From contig JAHDYR010000048.1 in the NCBI GenBank assembly GCA_019828565.1, positions 1-64,000 of the forward strand: a DNA stretch of 64,000 bases. The letters are read 5' to 3'. Origin of the DNA: Carpediemonas membranifera (lineage: Eukaryota; Fornicata). Below, piece after piece: positions 41,601 to 51,892 of this stretch. A program made the position numbers and the translations under genes. Under the pieces are notes generated by a model. The model was not told the DNA's origin. It searched no databases and was given only the letters and a program-made list of their open reading frames with translations. The first letter of the stretch is position 1. Every line of letters begins with the position of its first letter.

Positions 41601-43656
41601 GCCAGTCCTCCGTGTTCCAGAGAATGACGGTATCACCAGCACTGGACGCGAGCAGATTGCCATCTGATGAGAAGCTCAGGCAGTGCACTCCAAAAGCTCC
41701 CCTCAGAGTGTGCTGCAGGTTGCCCGTCTTCGCGTCCCAGACTCTAATTGCCTTGTCCTTGTCACCCGATCCTGTGACAACCACGCTGCTGTCCGGAGAG
41801 ATAGCTACCGCCCGTACACTATCAGCATGCCTAGAGAGCGTCAGCTTGCACTTGCCGGTCCACTGAATATCCCAGACCATGGCCTTCTTGTCCGTAGAGC
41901 CTGTGACGAGGGTGTTATTGTCATATGAGAACGCCAAGCATGTGACAGCCCCGGTATGGCCAGAGAGTTCGAGCGGCTTCCCCAACTCAGTGTGGGAAGA
42001 CAGGCTTTGACCCGTGTTGGAGTTCCACAGTCGAACCGGACCTTCACCCCCAGAGGCGATGGTCGACCCGTCGCTGGATGCGGCTAGGCAGAATACCTGA
42101 CCGTCATGGGTCATTGTTCGCTCAACTTCACAAGACGGTGTCCAGACGGTGAGCGTGCGATCGGTCGACCCTGTGACCATGCGGTTGTCTGGTAGCATCA
42201 CCACTCCCGTGACGTTGTTGGTGTGGGCATGGATGGACGCGATACAGTCTCGGCGGGCCTTGGCCCACGTGGCGAGGATGGCGTCGAGCTCGTTGCTGTG
42301 CTCGTTGGTGACTAGAGCCCCGAACCTGAGCCTGACGGTGGCGTTGGTATCGGTAAGCCTCATGGTGAAAGCGCTGGGAAGGTCGTCTTGTACCACGAGG
42401 CGGTCGAGGACGCGGGTGAGGTCGGCGACGGTGCCCTCGAGGCGGACGATGGCCGCGGCCGGGACAGGTTGGGCGAGGGTCTGGTCGAGGGCGGTGAGCT
42501 CGGGAGAGCGACCAAGTGACCACTGCTTGGCGGTGTTGTCGTCAGATCCGGAGATCAGTGTGGCAGTGTATGGCAGTGCCCCGTCGGTGAAAGCGAGACA
42601 CCGCACACTCGACGTATGCCCCTCGATCGTTGCAGTACAGGCGCCATTGCCCACGCTCCAGAGCTTGACGTTCTTGTCCTCTGAGCTTGAGGCGAGAGTC
42701 GAGTCATCGGGGGAGAAGCCCACGGCAAACACGGCCTTGGTATGCCCGCGGAGAGTGCTGAGGCAGACCCAAGTGTTGCAGTCCCACACGCGGATATCAC
42801 AGTCGCGGGACCCGGAAGCAAGGAGTGAACCGTCATTGGAGAACACGACACATGAGATTTCCTTGCCATGGCCGACCAGTGTGTGTTCGAGTCGACCTGA
42901 CCTGATATCCCAGATCTTGAGGGCCTTATCGTGGTATCCTATAGCCACAGTGGTGTCGTTGGGTGAAAGGGCAATGGACCTGGCGCACTCGTTGTTTGTG
43001 GCAATCACGAGTGGCTCCTGCACTTCCCTGGCGCCCATCACATGATGGATCACCCAGAGCTTGCTGCTGGATGCAAGGATAAGCTTTTCATTGCGTGTGA
43101 AAGCCATTCCGATGATTCTCGAGCCAACCCGCCGGATGGTATCAACGAGGTGACCCGACTCAGCGTCCCATAGCTTGATCGCACGGTCGGTACCCGCAGT
43201 CGCTACAATCATGCCGTCCCATGACACAGCGAAGGATGAGACGTTGCAGCCGTGACTTAGGCACTTATGGCTGCCGTCGGGGAGGCTGAGGACGACGGGG
43301 TTGTTGGCCGAGTCAAGTCTCGAGACGACAGTCCCGTCGGGCATGATGTCCATGCCTGTAACAGCGTCGCTGTGCCCATGCAAGACCTTGAGGCATCTAG
43401 GGACCGAGTTCCAGGCGTCCAGCAGACTGTCGACCAGACCATGGTGTGCGGTGGCACTGAAGAGGCCCTGGGTCATGGTGACAGTGAGGTTGGGCTCAGT
43501 CAGCCTCATGCTGAACTCGCATGGAAGCTCAGCAAGCGTCGAGAGGTGGTCGACGACGTGGGCGAGGTCGTCGAACGTGAGGGGCGAGGCGCCAATGGGG
43601 ACGAGGTGAAGCTTGTCCTCTGGGGCGAAGACGCGCGTCGTGGCGTCTCTGATCAT
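36691..43656 (-). CDS. 2321-residue WD40 - repeat module - coiled coil - kinase - zinc cluster protein
   Basis: From ATG 43656. Two WD40 arrays (~85-395 and ~480-790) are each preceded by a copy of an ~80-residue module (x-DL-x-x-V-x-x-L ... LPRSFEMRLADP-x-x-TV). Six more copies follow (~800-1290). Then come Leu-rich coiled-coil stretches (~1320-1520) and a kinase domain (~1570-1800) with a Lys in YFGKTFKL, a complete HRDLKPENV loop near 1672, DFE in place of DFG and APE in FSAPEE. The next ~300 residues faintly resemble a HECT-type C-terminal region (weak). Near 2215-2321 are Cys/His pairs (CPAC, CPFCGQQFCHKC, H-x-x-H, CPHC, CQGC) like an IBR/RING-type zinc site. Perhaps a signalling scaffold with kinase and ubiquitin-related activity; inference only. 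Confidence 0.75.
40532..40692. repeat. 161-bp exact tandem unit inside the giant gene (unit 1)
   Basis: Identical to 40772-40932; the period is 240 bp (80 codons), so one protein module has been recently duplicated or homogenised. Confidence 0.9.
40772..40932. repeat. 161-bp exact tandem unit inside the giant gene (unit 2)
   Basis: Partner of 40532-40692. Confidence 0.9.
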
Positions 43657-44113
43657 GTGATCTACTGCTCTGCACTCGCTGCTGCGTGAGATTCTCGGGG
43701 AGGACGCACCATTGCTCAGGTATACTGCGTAAGCGCTCTTGAACTCGCCGCGGGCTGCATCTCTGCACCAACGGGATAGGGAACGTACCAGCTGCGTAAA
43801 TGCACATGATATAACTTACTTTCTGCATCGTCGTTGCTGCATTCGTTCTTTGCTTGTCCAAGTCTGATATGGTCTCGGTCACGATGTTGAGGGCATCGTG
43901 ACAAACTGTAAATAATGGCCAAACTCACAGATAGAGTGCAGATAGTATGTGCAAGTCTAAATGCGCATGAATGCCCTCGAAATACGGCTTGCCTCGGCAG
44001 CTGAATAGTGTTCTTTGTATTACCACAAAAAACTGTCAGTGCCCAGGGAAAGTGCGATATTCGTCCTCTAACATAGCATAGAAGTGCCGTCAATACTCCA
44101 CAGCCGGCCAATC
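43657..44113. other. Divergent promoter region between the giant gene and the DUF218 gene
   Basis: No supported gene. At ~43931-43956 the sequence ATAGAGTGCA followed by GTGCAAG resembles, with a longer spacer, the 30-nt element of 35991-36020, in the same orientation relative to its gene. Confidence 0.4.
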
Positions 44114-45142
44114 ATGGCCAACCGGCTGCGGACTTCCGGACCCTCCATCGCCACGAGTCAAGAGCAAATGTCGCGGCATTCTGGCGAAAGACGTCGGGAT
44201 TCTGTCTCATCCACACGTTCTAGCTCTACAGCGCCGGGAATTGGGATTCAAATGATCGATTCTCCAGCGGAAGTGCCACTTTTGGCAAAAGCGGTAGCTC
44301 CTGGAAGCTACGGGGCGTATTCAAACGATGTTACAAGCGAGAAGGGGAAACGCAAGCACAGTCGTACCAGGAAAGCATCACTTGTCCCAGATATTGCGAC
44401 ACCTGTGCTCATTGGCAATGAACGAAGCAATCTAGTCAACGGGAGTCGCCGCAAGCACCGTCCAAGCGTGCTGTACACACTTGGATGCTTTGCCACGCTC
44501 CTTCTTTCTCTCTTTGCAGCTGTGGCTCTTACCGTCCTGATTTACATTCTTGCTGCTTTCTTCTCGAACATCGGCATGAGGGAATGGGATGTTTTCGGCA
44601 TCCATAATGACGATGGCAAGGAATACGATGCTGCAGTAGTGTTAGGCTTTGTCCTTGACGGCCAGGACAGCATCCAGCCCGAGCTAGAGGCCCGCCTTCA
44701 AACCGTGCTCGACCTTTATCTCTCCGGCCGGATTGTCGGTGAGATCATCCTCTCTGGCGGCAAACCAAGCACGTCCCACGAGAAAGCTGAGGCCGAGGTG
44801 ATGGGCGAGTGGCTTGAGGTCCGCGGCGTCCCCTCTTCCAGGCTGGTGCAAGAGGGGCAGAGCCGAACGACGGCAGAGAACGCCAAGTACTCCATTCCCA
44901 TCCTCGTCAACTCAAGCTACAAGAGAGTAGTGATCGTTACTAACACTTTCCACCAGTATCGCTCCTTCTGGCTCTTTCACGGCCAGTGCGACGGGGCCGC
45001 TTTCTGCCAGGCGAGGTTCAGGATGGCCGACGCCCGGAAGCTTGAGGGCTCTATTTCACGAAGCAGGCACCAGTATGACTTCTTTCGGGAGATCCTGGCG
45101 ATGGGGCTGGCCATCCTTAAGGGAAACGTCTCTTTTTGGTAG
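44114..45142 (+). CDS. DUF218 (YdcF/SanA-like) single-pass membrane protein
   Basis: 342 residues from ATG 44114. An N-terminal Ser/Arg-rich cytoplasmic part (~1-120), one membrane segment (TLGCFATLLLSLFAAVALTVLIYILAAF, around 120-150), then a DUF218 domain: DAAVVLGF, a central ILSGGKPSTSHEKAEAEVM with the conserved SGG, then ESRTTAEN-like QSRTTAENAKYS and VVIVTNTFHQYRS. In bacteria this family is tied to envelope functions; the biochemical activity is not settled. In eukaryotes it is sporadic, so bacterial origin is possible but not shown. The stop TAG is followed by CATAAACTG about 35 bases on. Confidence 0.8.
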   Translation: MANRLRTSGPSIATSQEQMSRHSGERRRDSVSSTRSSSTAPGIGIQMIDSPAEVPLLAKAVAPGSYGAYSNDVTSEKGKRKHSRTRKASLVPDIATPVLIGNERSNLVNGSRRKHRPSVLYTLGCFATLLLSLFAAVALTVLIYILAAFFSNIGMREWDVFGIHNDDGKEYDAAVVLGFVLDGQDSIQPELEARLQTVLDLYLSGRIVGEIILSGGKPSTSHEKAEAEVMGEWLEVRGVPSSRLVQEGQSRTTAENAKYSIPILVNSSYKRVVIVTNTFHQYRSFWLFHGQCDGAAFCQARFRMADARKLEGSISRSRHQYDFFREILAMGLAILKGNVSFW

Positions 45143-45231
45143 CCTACACGACCTTTCATCTTACAAACATAAACTGCGAATCGACTCAGCAACTACAGTA
45201 GTGGTCTGTATACAAACACTTTACAGAGACT

Positions 45232-48200
45232 CTATTCCTTGACGAAGTTCCATACCTCAATCTCATCTGGGGTAAACACCGGTGTGCCTGCCAGCAGCGT
45301 GCCTGCCTCCTCGCTGGTCGGCTCAAAGACGCCGAGGCTGTAGCTCTGCTCCAGCCGACTCGAGCAGTTGGTAAAGTCATCCGCGAACACGAGATCGCCC
45401 TGGGGCCCGCCGAACGAGATATATGACCCTCCCCGGGCATCGTTGGACACTAGCGCCTGCATGGGCGTGACCTTGTGATAAATAACGGCCATCTGCTCAC
45501 GGTCAGTGCCGGGCGGGCAGAGGGCGAGCTTGCTGGGGATGAACACATCCTCGGTGAGGGAGAAGAGGCAGCACTTGGCTGACCCCGTCTTAACACCGTT
45601 TGACCGCCACGGGGCAGAGGCGAAACCACCAAAGATGTGCTCACCCACTCTAGCGAGGATGACCGTTGACCCGTTGTCGTCGACCACAGCATGCATGGCG
45701 CCCATATCGCGTCCGTTCTTCCAGTCTGCCCACAGCAGTTTAGTGCTGGGGACTCTCGAGGCGATAGGGAGGGAGAAGTACATAACCTGCTTGGATTCGT
45801 CGCTGGATAAGATGTGAGAGTCGGCAAAGGGGACAGCCGTGAGTGTGACCTGGTTGGCCTCCATCATGGACCGTGTTTCCTCAGCCAGACGGCGAAGGGA
45901 GTACTGCCGGAAGACCTCAGAGAGGTCAGCCCGTTGCTGCTGCTGGTTGGCAGGATCCCGGGCTGTGGCACGAGCTCCAGCAGTCTCTCTGACCGCCTGG
46001 TCGGGGGATGGCGAGGGCGAGGGTGAGGCGTGGCTCATGGCCCCGCTCTGGGGCTGGTTCGTGTGGGGGGCGGACTGGCTGTCAGCCTCACGGAGGGAGG
46101 AGACTGAAGGGCCCCTGGACCGGCGGAGGCGGGTCTCGGAGGCGTCACGGTGCATGTCTGGGCGGGAGGGCTTGTCCGCGGCGGCCATTGGCTCTTGGAC
46201 AGGCTCGGGGCGGGTGGGCTCGGCGATCATGCCCATGTTGTTGTTGAATGCCTGCTCTACAGGCTCGGGGGGCACAGCCTCGTCCCTCTCGGGCTCTTGC
46301 TGCTCTCTCGCCATAGGGGCCGGGCGCTGTTGGCTCGACCACATAGGGTTGGTCTCGGGCTGGGCAGGTTGAGTGGGTTGGGCGGTGAAGCTGGGCGTGT
46401 CGTAGCCCATGTCGCCTTCAGGGAAGGAGGAGGCGGCTGGCTCGACCGGGATGGAGGACTGTTGGCGTTTGTTCTTCATCGTCTCTGCCCACAAGTCGCC
46501 GTTGCGGCGGACGATAGGGGAAGCGGTTTCAGACGCACCTGCGCCGCGAGCAATGACTTTCTCTGCCGGGTGGTTCGGCCCCATCGCCTTGAGCGCGCTG
46601 AACAGCACGCGCTGCTTCTTCTTGCCCTGCTGCTGATCCTGCGCGTTCATCTGATTGAACGTGTTCGGGAGTTCGGTGGGCGTGGGGTCAAAGGGTCTGG
46701 CGGGCGCCTGGGGTGTGGGCTCCTTGGCCTTGCCCTTGTTCCGCTGGAAGAGTGTGGCTCTGAAAGCAGAAGCGCTGGGGGCGGGCTTGAAGTCATCGAA
46801 CCCAAAGGCGTCGCCGTCCTCCAGACCAGGCTGGGGCTGGGGGTCGTAGATGTCCTGGGACACTGTCGGCTGGGCCCACTGCTGCTCGCCGAACTGACCC
46901 ACGCCGCTGTGGGGCTGGTCAAACAGGCCCGCGGGGGTGAAGTTACCCTCGGTGACGTCCATGTCGCCTGTAAGCCGGAGGTCAGCCTCTACGTCGATGT
47001 CGCCCTTGACGATGAGCTTATCGTGCAGGATAGCCCTCATCTGTTGATGACGGCGCCATAGATGGAGGAAGCGGACGGGAGTGAGGTGCTCTCGTTGGGA
47101 GGACAGGAACTGATCGAGCCAGTGGATCTGGGACAACTGGCGCCGCATCTCGATCTCCTCGCCAAGTAGTGTGTTGAGCTTGCTCTGCGTCTTCTCCTGT
47201 AGACGGTATAGGATCTGCTGCAGCTGGCGGTAGATCATCTCCTCGACAGATGCAGAGTTCTTGTACACATCGCGGAGTCTCTCGTCGATCTCCTTAAGGT
47301 GCTCCCTGATGGCATCCCTGCGGGCGTCGAGGAGGGGATCCTGGTCTCCCGAGGCGTTCATCGCCTTCTCGTATGCTTGGTGCACCGACACTAGACGATG
47401 CGTGGCAGACTCACCGGCGCTGTGGTTGCCCTCCATCTTGCACTTAACGCACACAGGCTCCTGGCACGTGGGGCAGAAGTACTCGACGGTCATGTCTGGG
47501 TGGTGGGGGCAAGTTCCGAAGAACAGAGGGTGCTCCTTGATCGGGACACGGACATGGCGGGCCACAAGCTTGTTCGCAGCGTGTACTTCGCGGTCGCAGG
47601 CCGGGCAGAGCTTGGCGCTGTCGGCAGCGCAGTAGACGGTGGCGTTGGCCTCTCCACATGCATCGCAGAGGTACTGCTCGCCCTGGGGGGCCTCGGGGTC
47701 GTACTCGAACTGCACTAGGAAGCACGGCATGATCCTGGCGCCGTCAGCGAGCATATACTTGTGACGGTAGAACTGTACATGCCCTGGGTCGTCCTCCGTA
47801 AAAAAGTTGACGGATGTGGCGCGGTCGGCTTCCATCTCCTTCAAGCGGGCGGCGACTGAGATGCTGTTCTCGCCGTCACAGACGTAGACGGAGTCGTATC
47901 CATCGGGGATTGTGAACTTTTCGTTCGAGGGGTCGTTCTTCTCGGTCTCGACGCAGTAGGGCTTGCCTGTCGCTACCTGGCAGAGAAGGGCCTCATAGCG
48001 GTTGTTCTTAGCGCGCTGGGAGAGGTCCATGAGACCTGTGGTGATCGGGAGCCCCTTCTCGCCAATCTTGAAGCCACGCTGGCAAATGTCGTGGACGGTG
48101 TTCTCATTGTCCAACGTGAGGGTGTTAATCCAGCTTTCGACAATCATGGAGTCCGCAGATAGTCTCTCGAACTGCGCTGCGACGTGTGGGTTAACAACAT

Positions 48201-48321
48201 TCCAAATATTCACAATGCGGGCCTTTGATGAACCCGTGGAGAGATGAAGCAGATACTCTATACGCTGCGCGTCATCACTATCTTCGAGGATCGGCAGGCT
48301 ATGCTCTATCGCCGTGCTCAT
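45232..48321 (-). CDS. Degenerate PARP-like domain, two B-boxes, coiled coil and TLDc domain protein
   Basis: 1029 residues from ATG 48321. N-terminal ~1-210 has the layout of a PARP catalytic fold: IVNIWNVVNP..QFERL, GFKIGEKGLPITTG, YEALLCQVATGKPY, IPDGYDSVYV, and a final YRHKYMLADGARIMPCFLVQFE. The usual His-Gly of the NAD site is absent (region ESWINTL), so it is probably inactive. Two B-box zinc fingers follow (~215-320: CDACGEANATVYC...C..C and CPHHPDMTVEYFCPTC...C..C), a coiled coil (~335-420) and a long Pro/Gln-rich linker. The C-terminal ~840-1029 reads as TLDc: LLWADWKNGRDMGA, HIFGGFASAPW, CCLFSL, SYISFGG, and EIEVWNF at the end. TLDc proteins elsewhere bind V-ATPase or counter oxidative stress. 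TRIM-like scaffold is an inference. Confidence 0.75.
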   Translation of the reverse strand: MSTAIEHSLPILEDSDDAQRIEYLLHLSTGSSKARIVNIWNVVNPHVAAQFERLSADSMIVESWINTLTLDNENTVHDICQRGFKIGEKGLPITTGLMDLSQRAKNNRYEALLCQVATGKPYCVETEKNDPSNEKFTIPDGYDSVYVCDGENSISVAARLKEMEADRATSVNFFTEDDPGHVQFYRHKYMLADGARIMPCFLVQFEYDPEAPQGEQYLCDACGEANATVYCAADSAKLCPACDREVHAANKLVARHVRVPIKEHPLFFGTCPHHPDMTVEYFCPTCQEPVCVKCKMEGNHSAGESATHRLVSVHQAYEKAMNASGDQDPLLDARRDAIREHLKEIDERLRDVYKNSASVEEMIYRQLQQILYRLQEKTQSKLNTLLGEEIEMRRQLSQIHWLDQFLSSQREHLTPVRFLHLWRRHQQMRAILHDKLIVKGDIDVEADLRLTGDMDVTEGNFTPAGLFDQPHSGVGQFGEQQWAQPTVSQDIYDPQPQPGLEDGDAFGFDDFKPAPSASAFRATLFQRNKGKAKEPTPQAPARPFDPTPTELPNTFNQMNAQDQQQGKKKQRVLFSALKAMGPNHPAEKVIARGAGASETASPIVRRNGDLWAETMKNKRQQSSIPVEPAASSFPEGDMGYDTPSFTAQPTQPAQPETNPMWSSQQRPAPMAREQQEPERDEAVPPEPVEQAFNNNMGMIAEPTRPEPVQEPMAAADKPSRPDMHRDASETRLRRSRGPSVSSLREADSQSAPHTNQPQSGAMSHASPSPSPSPDQAVRETAGARATARDPANQQQQRADLSEVFRQYSLRRLAEETRSMMEANQVTLTAVPFADSHILSSDESKQVMYFSLPIASRVPSTKLLWADWKNGRDMGAMHAVVDDNGSTVILARVGEHIFGGFASAPWRSNGVKTGSAKCCLFSLTEDVFIPSKLALCPPGTDREQMAVIYHKVTPMQALVSNDARGGSYISFGGPQGDLVFADDFTNCSSRLEQSYSLGVFEPTSEEAGTLLAGTPVFTPDEIEVWNFVKE

Positions 48322-48596
48322 CGTCTCGATTCTAAACAGCGAGAATTTCCTTAACCTGCGTGAAAATTCGCTACTGATTGCGGGTGACGAGAGTGGACAT
48401 GAGGGGCGGAGTGCTGTTCATTGGCTGTGGAATGGGTAGGGTTATAAATCAGACCTTCATCACCCAGTGATGCTGAATGTGAAGATTGCCCACCAACCGA
48501 CTGAAGCACTCTGGTCACCCAGTATGCTATATCCCTTCGCACCCACACCACCGATCCCCATGCCAATAACCGCGGTGCTTTTTACAATACCCTGCC

Positions 48597-49184
48597 CTAA
48601 TCTGACTCGCTGCCAGACGACTCTGATGACTCGGAGCCAGACTCGGGGGTCTCAGCAGGTTGATGGGGCTCAGTCTCCGCCTCAACCTCCTCGTCTGACA
48701 CAGACTCCTCTTCATCCTCATCTTCCTGGACTTCCTTCGCCTTCTGCTGCTCGCACAGCCTGTCCATGATCTCCTTCCTCTGTGCCAGCTTATCAAAGCT
48801 CAGCTTGCCGAATAGAGGCAGGTAGTTCTCGTCCTCGGGGAAGAGCTCAACATACGTCAGCTGCGAGTCGAGAACAGCTCCCTCCTCCTTCAGCCTGACC
48901 AGCTCGGCGATGGCGGCCTGCTTGGCAGTGTCGTCGTCGTCGTCGAGGGACTGGAACTTGAGCACGGCGGCCTCGAGGTTCTTCTTGGTCTTCTCAATGC
49001 TCCGCTTGACCTTGGTGCGCTCCACAAAGCGAAGGTCCTTGAACTTCTTCTTTGTAGCCTTTTGTTTCGTGAGTTCTACGTGCCGAAGCTTCAGCTTCTT
49101 CTCAATATCGCCAAGCTGCTGCTCGATCTTCTTCCTCTGCGATTCTTCGGCATCGCCCTGGGTAAGAGAGGTTTGCATGGACAT
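48597..49184 (-). CDS. EFG1: rRNA-processing protein EFG1
   Basis: 195 residues. Helical, strongly charged, with the family landmarks: an N-terminal coiled coil, then FKDLRFVERTKVKRSIEKTKK (compare the KxRFFERxKxxR motif of EFG1), then LDSQLTYVELFPEDENYLPLFGKLS matching the Y-x-x-x-F/YP-x-x-x-x-Y-x-x-LF segment. An acidic Glu/Ser-rich tail follows. EFG1 works in 18S rRNA maturation in yeast. It is divergent from SPB1, with 226 bp between start codons, so the two ribosome biogenesis genes may share a promoter. The stop TAG is followed by TTGTAAAAAG. Confidence 0.8.
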   Translation of the reverse strand: MSMQTSLTQGDAEESQRKKIEQQLGDIEKKLKLRHVELTKQKATKKKFKDLRFVERTKVKRSIEKTKKNLEAAVLKFQSLDDDDDTAKQAAIAELVRLKEEGAVLDSQLTYVELFPEDENYLPLFGKLSFDKLAQRKEIMDRLCEQQKAKEVQEDEDEEESVSDEEVEAETEPHQPAETPESGSESSESSGSESD

Positions 49185-49410
49185 ACTAGCTTTCTGCGTA
49201 GCCTTTTAAGGCTCTGCCGCTTGGCCTTGAGTGTTTTCGCTGTTTCCGTCGCCATCACGACCCAGCCTTTCGAAATGCGCTAAATTTCGACACTAGTCTC
49301 GCCGCCCGCCGCCCGGACTCAGTCAGCGACCCGCCCCATGCCCCGAGCCTTCATTTCGCGGGCTTCTTTTTTTCTTGCAAAAGATAAGCGATCACAAAAG
49401 CGGACGACGA

Positions 49411-51765
49411 ATGGGAGCTGGTGATAAGGATCGCCATCAGAAGACCGGTAAGGGACGTCTTGATCACTTCTATTACCTCGCCAAGCAGCGTGGTCTTAGA
49501 TCGAGAGCTGCTTTCAAGATTGAGCAGCTTGGCAAGGACTTCAACCTTTTCGAGGACTGTAACGTCATTCTCGATCTCTGCGCTGCTCCCGGTGGCTGGA
49601 CGCAGATCGCTGCGAAGGAGATGCCCAAAGGCGGCCTCGTTGTTGCCGTGGATCTCGACCCCATTCCCACGATTGATCCCTCCACAGTGAACGCCACCAT
49701 CAAGACCTACGTGACCGATATCACCACGGAGCACTGCCGTAGCACTGTCCGCAAGGCTGTTAAGGAGCACTTCCCCGCCACGTCGAACCCCGTGGTCGAC
49801 GTTGTTCTTCACGATGGTGCCCCCAACATGGGTGCTGACTGGAACCTGGATGCTTTCCAGCAGAACATGCTTGTTGTCCATGCCATGCGTCTTGCCGCTG
49901 ACATGCTGAAGGTCGGGGGGACTTTCGTGACCAAGGTCTTCAGATCTCGCCACTACAACAACCTCCTCGCCCTCATGAACGAGCTGTTCGAGGATGTACA
50001 GGCCCGTACACCTAAGGCCACCCGTGAGACCTCTGCCGAGACCTTCATCGTCTGCCGCCGCTTCAACATGAAGCGCTACGCCAAGATTGACAAGGAGTTC
50101 TTCAACTTCGACAACATCTTCGTCGACCAGGACGCCAACGAGCCCGTCCGTCTCAAGGACATCGTCTCCTCCAAGCCCAACCAGGACGGCTACTCATACG
50201 TCCGCGGCGGCGTCCTCCTTGAGAAGAAGATCGGCCTGACAGAGTATCTCTCCACTGACCTCCCGGCAGACCTCCTCAACGACGCCAACATCATCGAAAT
50301 CGACCCTGAGACCGACGCTAAGGCCCTCGAAGTCCTCTCTGAGCTCAAGATCTGGCCTAGAGGCATGAAGAGCATCACTGACCTCCAGGACGTCGCGGCC
50401 GACCTTAAAGTGCAGTCTAAGGACACGATCAAGAGCCTGCTCAACTGGCAGCGGAAGATCAGATTCCGTTTCCTCAGCGCCATGGCGCCCCTGCTTGAGA
50501 GTGGCAGCGAGGAGGAGGGTGAGGGTAGCGAGAGTGCGTCTGGTTCAGAGAACGAAGACGACGCCCTGGACAGCGGCTCGAGCTCGGAGTCAGAGTCGGA
50601 TACCGATGAAGAGCTGGACGACGAGATCAGGCGCCAGAAGAGGCGTGAGAAGGCTAAGCTTCGTCGCAGTGCACGCCGTAAGAAGGCCCGTCTCTCTCGA
50701 ATGGTGATGGGCAACGTCGACCCCCTCATTGCCCTCGAGACTGCTGAGGGCGAGGCCCGCACACTCTTCACCCAGAAGATTCTCACTGGTGAAGTTGAGA
50801 TCGACGACGAGGAGCCCGAGCCCACCAAGATTGAGGTCCGCGACAACTCCGAGTCTGACGCCAGTGACGCCGAGAAGGATGAGTTCGCCGACAAGATGAA
50901 GTCGACCCTCGTCAACAGGCCCAAGGTTTCCCTGCCTACCTCCAACTGGTGGCAGAACGAGATATTCTCCGAGGATGAGGACGAGAGCAGTGCCAGTGAG
51001 GCCAGCGACGCCGAGCTCGACAAGGAGATGCCCAAACGCCAGGCCAAGAAGACAGTCGAAGAGTGGTCATCAGATGATGAATCCAACTCCGACACTTACA
51101 ACTCCAGCAACCAGAGCGGGTCCGACAACGACGATGAGGAGCTGGACTCGGACGACGGCTGGACGACCGACGACTCGGCCCGAATGGCCCAGAAGCTCGC
51201 CATCGGTGCGAAGATGATGCGGAAGAAGCAGCGGGAGGAGATGGAGGACGCCGCATACAACCGGTACAACTTCGACGACGAGGGGGTCGACATGCCAGAG
51301 TGGTTTGCCAAGGAGGACGCCTTCTACAATAGGCCGATGATGCCTGTTACCAAGGAGGAGGTCGAGGCCTTCCGGGCACGGCGTAAGCAGATCACAGAAC
51401 GCCCTACGAAGAAGCTGCTGGAGTTCAAGGCTCGTCAGATGCAGCGTAAGAAGCGCGAGGAGGCCAAGATCCTGGCCAAGGCTGCGCATCTCGCTGATCA
51501 GGACATTCCCGCCACGGAGAAGCTCAGAGAGGCGGAGAAGCTCGGCAGGCAGAGGTCTAAGCTCGACAAGAAGATCAGACAGAAGCCCAAGGCCAAGCGG
51601 CTCGATAAGAGGATGAAGGCTGACGGCGCGGGCCACGCCCTTGCTGGCGGGTCGGGTAAGAAGGCGCTGAGGAAGAACGGTGTCCTCTCGATGAAGCGGA
51701 AGCAGGGTAAGGCTGCGGGCAAGACGAAGCCCCGGACTAGGAAGGGGAGGTTCGGCCGGAGATAG
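49411..51765 (+). CDS. SPB1: AdoMet-dependent rRNA 2'-O-methyltransferase SPB1 (FTSJ3)
   Basis: 784 residues from ATG 49411, chosen because MGAGDKDRHQKTGKGRLDHFY is the family start; a non-ATG frame extends upstream. FtsJ fold at ~25-210: Lys in SRAAFK, SAM motif LDLCAAPGGWTQIA, Asp in VVLHDGAPNMG, Lys in TFVTKVF, and Glu in SAETFIVC, the K-D-K-E tetrad. Then the DUF3381 middle region, acidic Glu/Ser-rich stretches (~370-420 and ~490-600) and the SPB1 C-terminal domain with MPEWFAKEDAFYNRP and a Lys/Arg-rich tail. SPB1 methylates 25S/28S rRNA in late 60S assembly. The stop TAG is followed by GATAAATG. Confidence 0.93.
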   Translation: MGAGDKDRHQKTGKGRLDHFYYLAKQRGLRSRAAFKIEQLGKDFNLFEDCNVILDLCAAPGGWTQIAAKEMPKGGLVVAVDLDPIPTIDPSTVNATIKTYVTDITTEHCRSTVRKAVKEHFPATSNPVVDVVLHDGAPNMGADWNLDAFQQNMLVVHAMRLAADMLKVGGTFVTKVFRSRHYNNLLALMNELFEDVQARTPKATRETSAETFIVCRRFNMKRYAKIDKEFFNFDNIFVDQDANEPVRLKDIVSSKPNQDGYSYVRGGVLLEKKIGLTEYLSTDLPADLLNDANIIEIDPETDAKALEVLSELKIWPRGMKSITDLQDVAADLKVQSKDTIKSLLNWQRKIRFRFLSAMAPLLESGSEEEGEGSESASGSENEDDALDSGSSSESESDTDEELDDEIRRQKRREKAKLRRSARRKKARLSRMVMGNVDPLIALETAEGEARTLFTQKILTGEVEIDDEEPEPTKIEVRDNSESDASDAEKDEFADKMKSTLVNRPKVSLPTSNWWQNEIFSEDEDESSASEASDAELDKEMPKRQAKKTVEEWSSDDESNSDTYNSSNQSGSDNDDEELDSDDGWTTDDSARMAQKLAIGAKMMRKKQREEMEDAAYNRYNFDDEGVDMPEWFAKEDAFYNRPMMPVTKEEVEAFRARRKQITERPTKKLLEFKARQMQRKKREEAKILAKAAHLADQDIPATEKLREAEKLGRQRSKLDKKIRQKPKAKRLDKRMKADGAGHALAGGSGKKALRKNGVLSMKRKQGKAAGKTKPRTRKGRFGRR

Positions 51766-51892
51766 GCCGATAAATGCGGATTATTAGTGTTGGTGAGTGT
51801 GGGTGTGTATGGGCGAGGATTCGGGCCTGGCGCCTTACCGTAGAGCTTGAGTATGTGAAGTCTGCCATAGACGGTTGCGAGTCCTACTTTAC

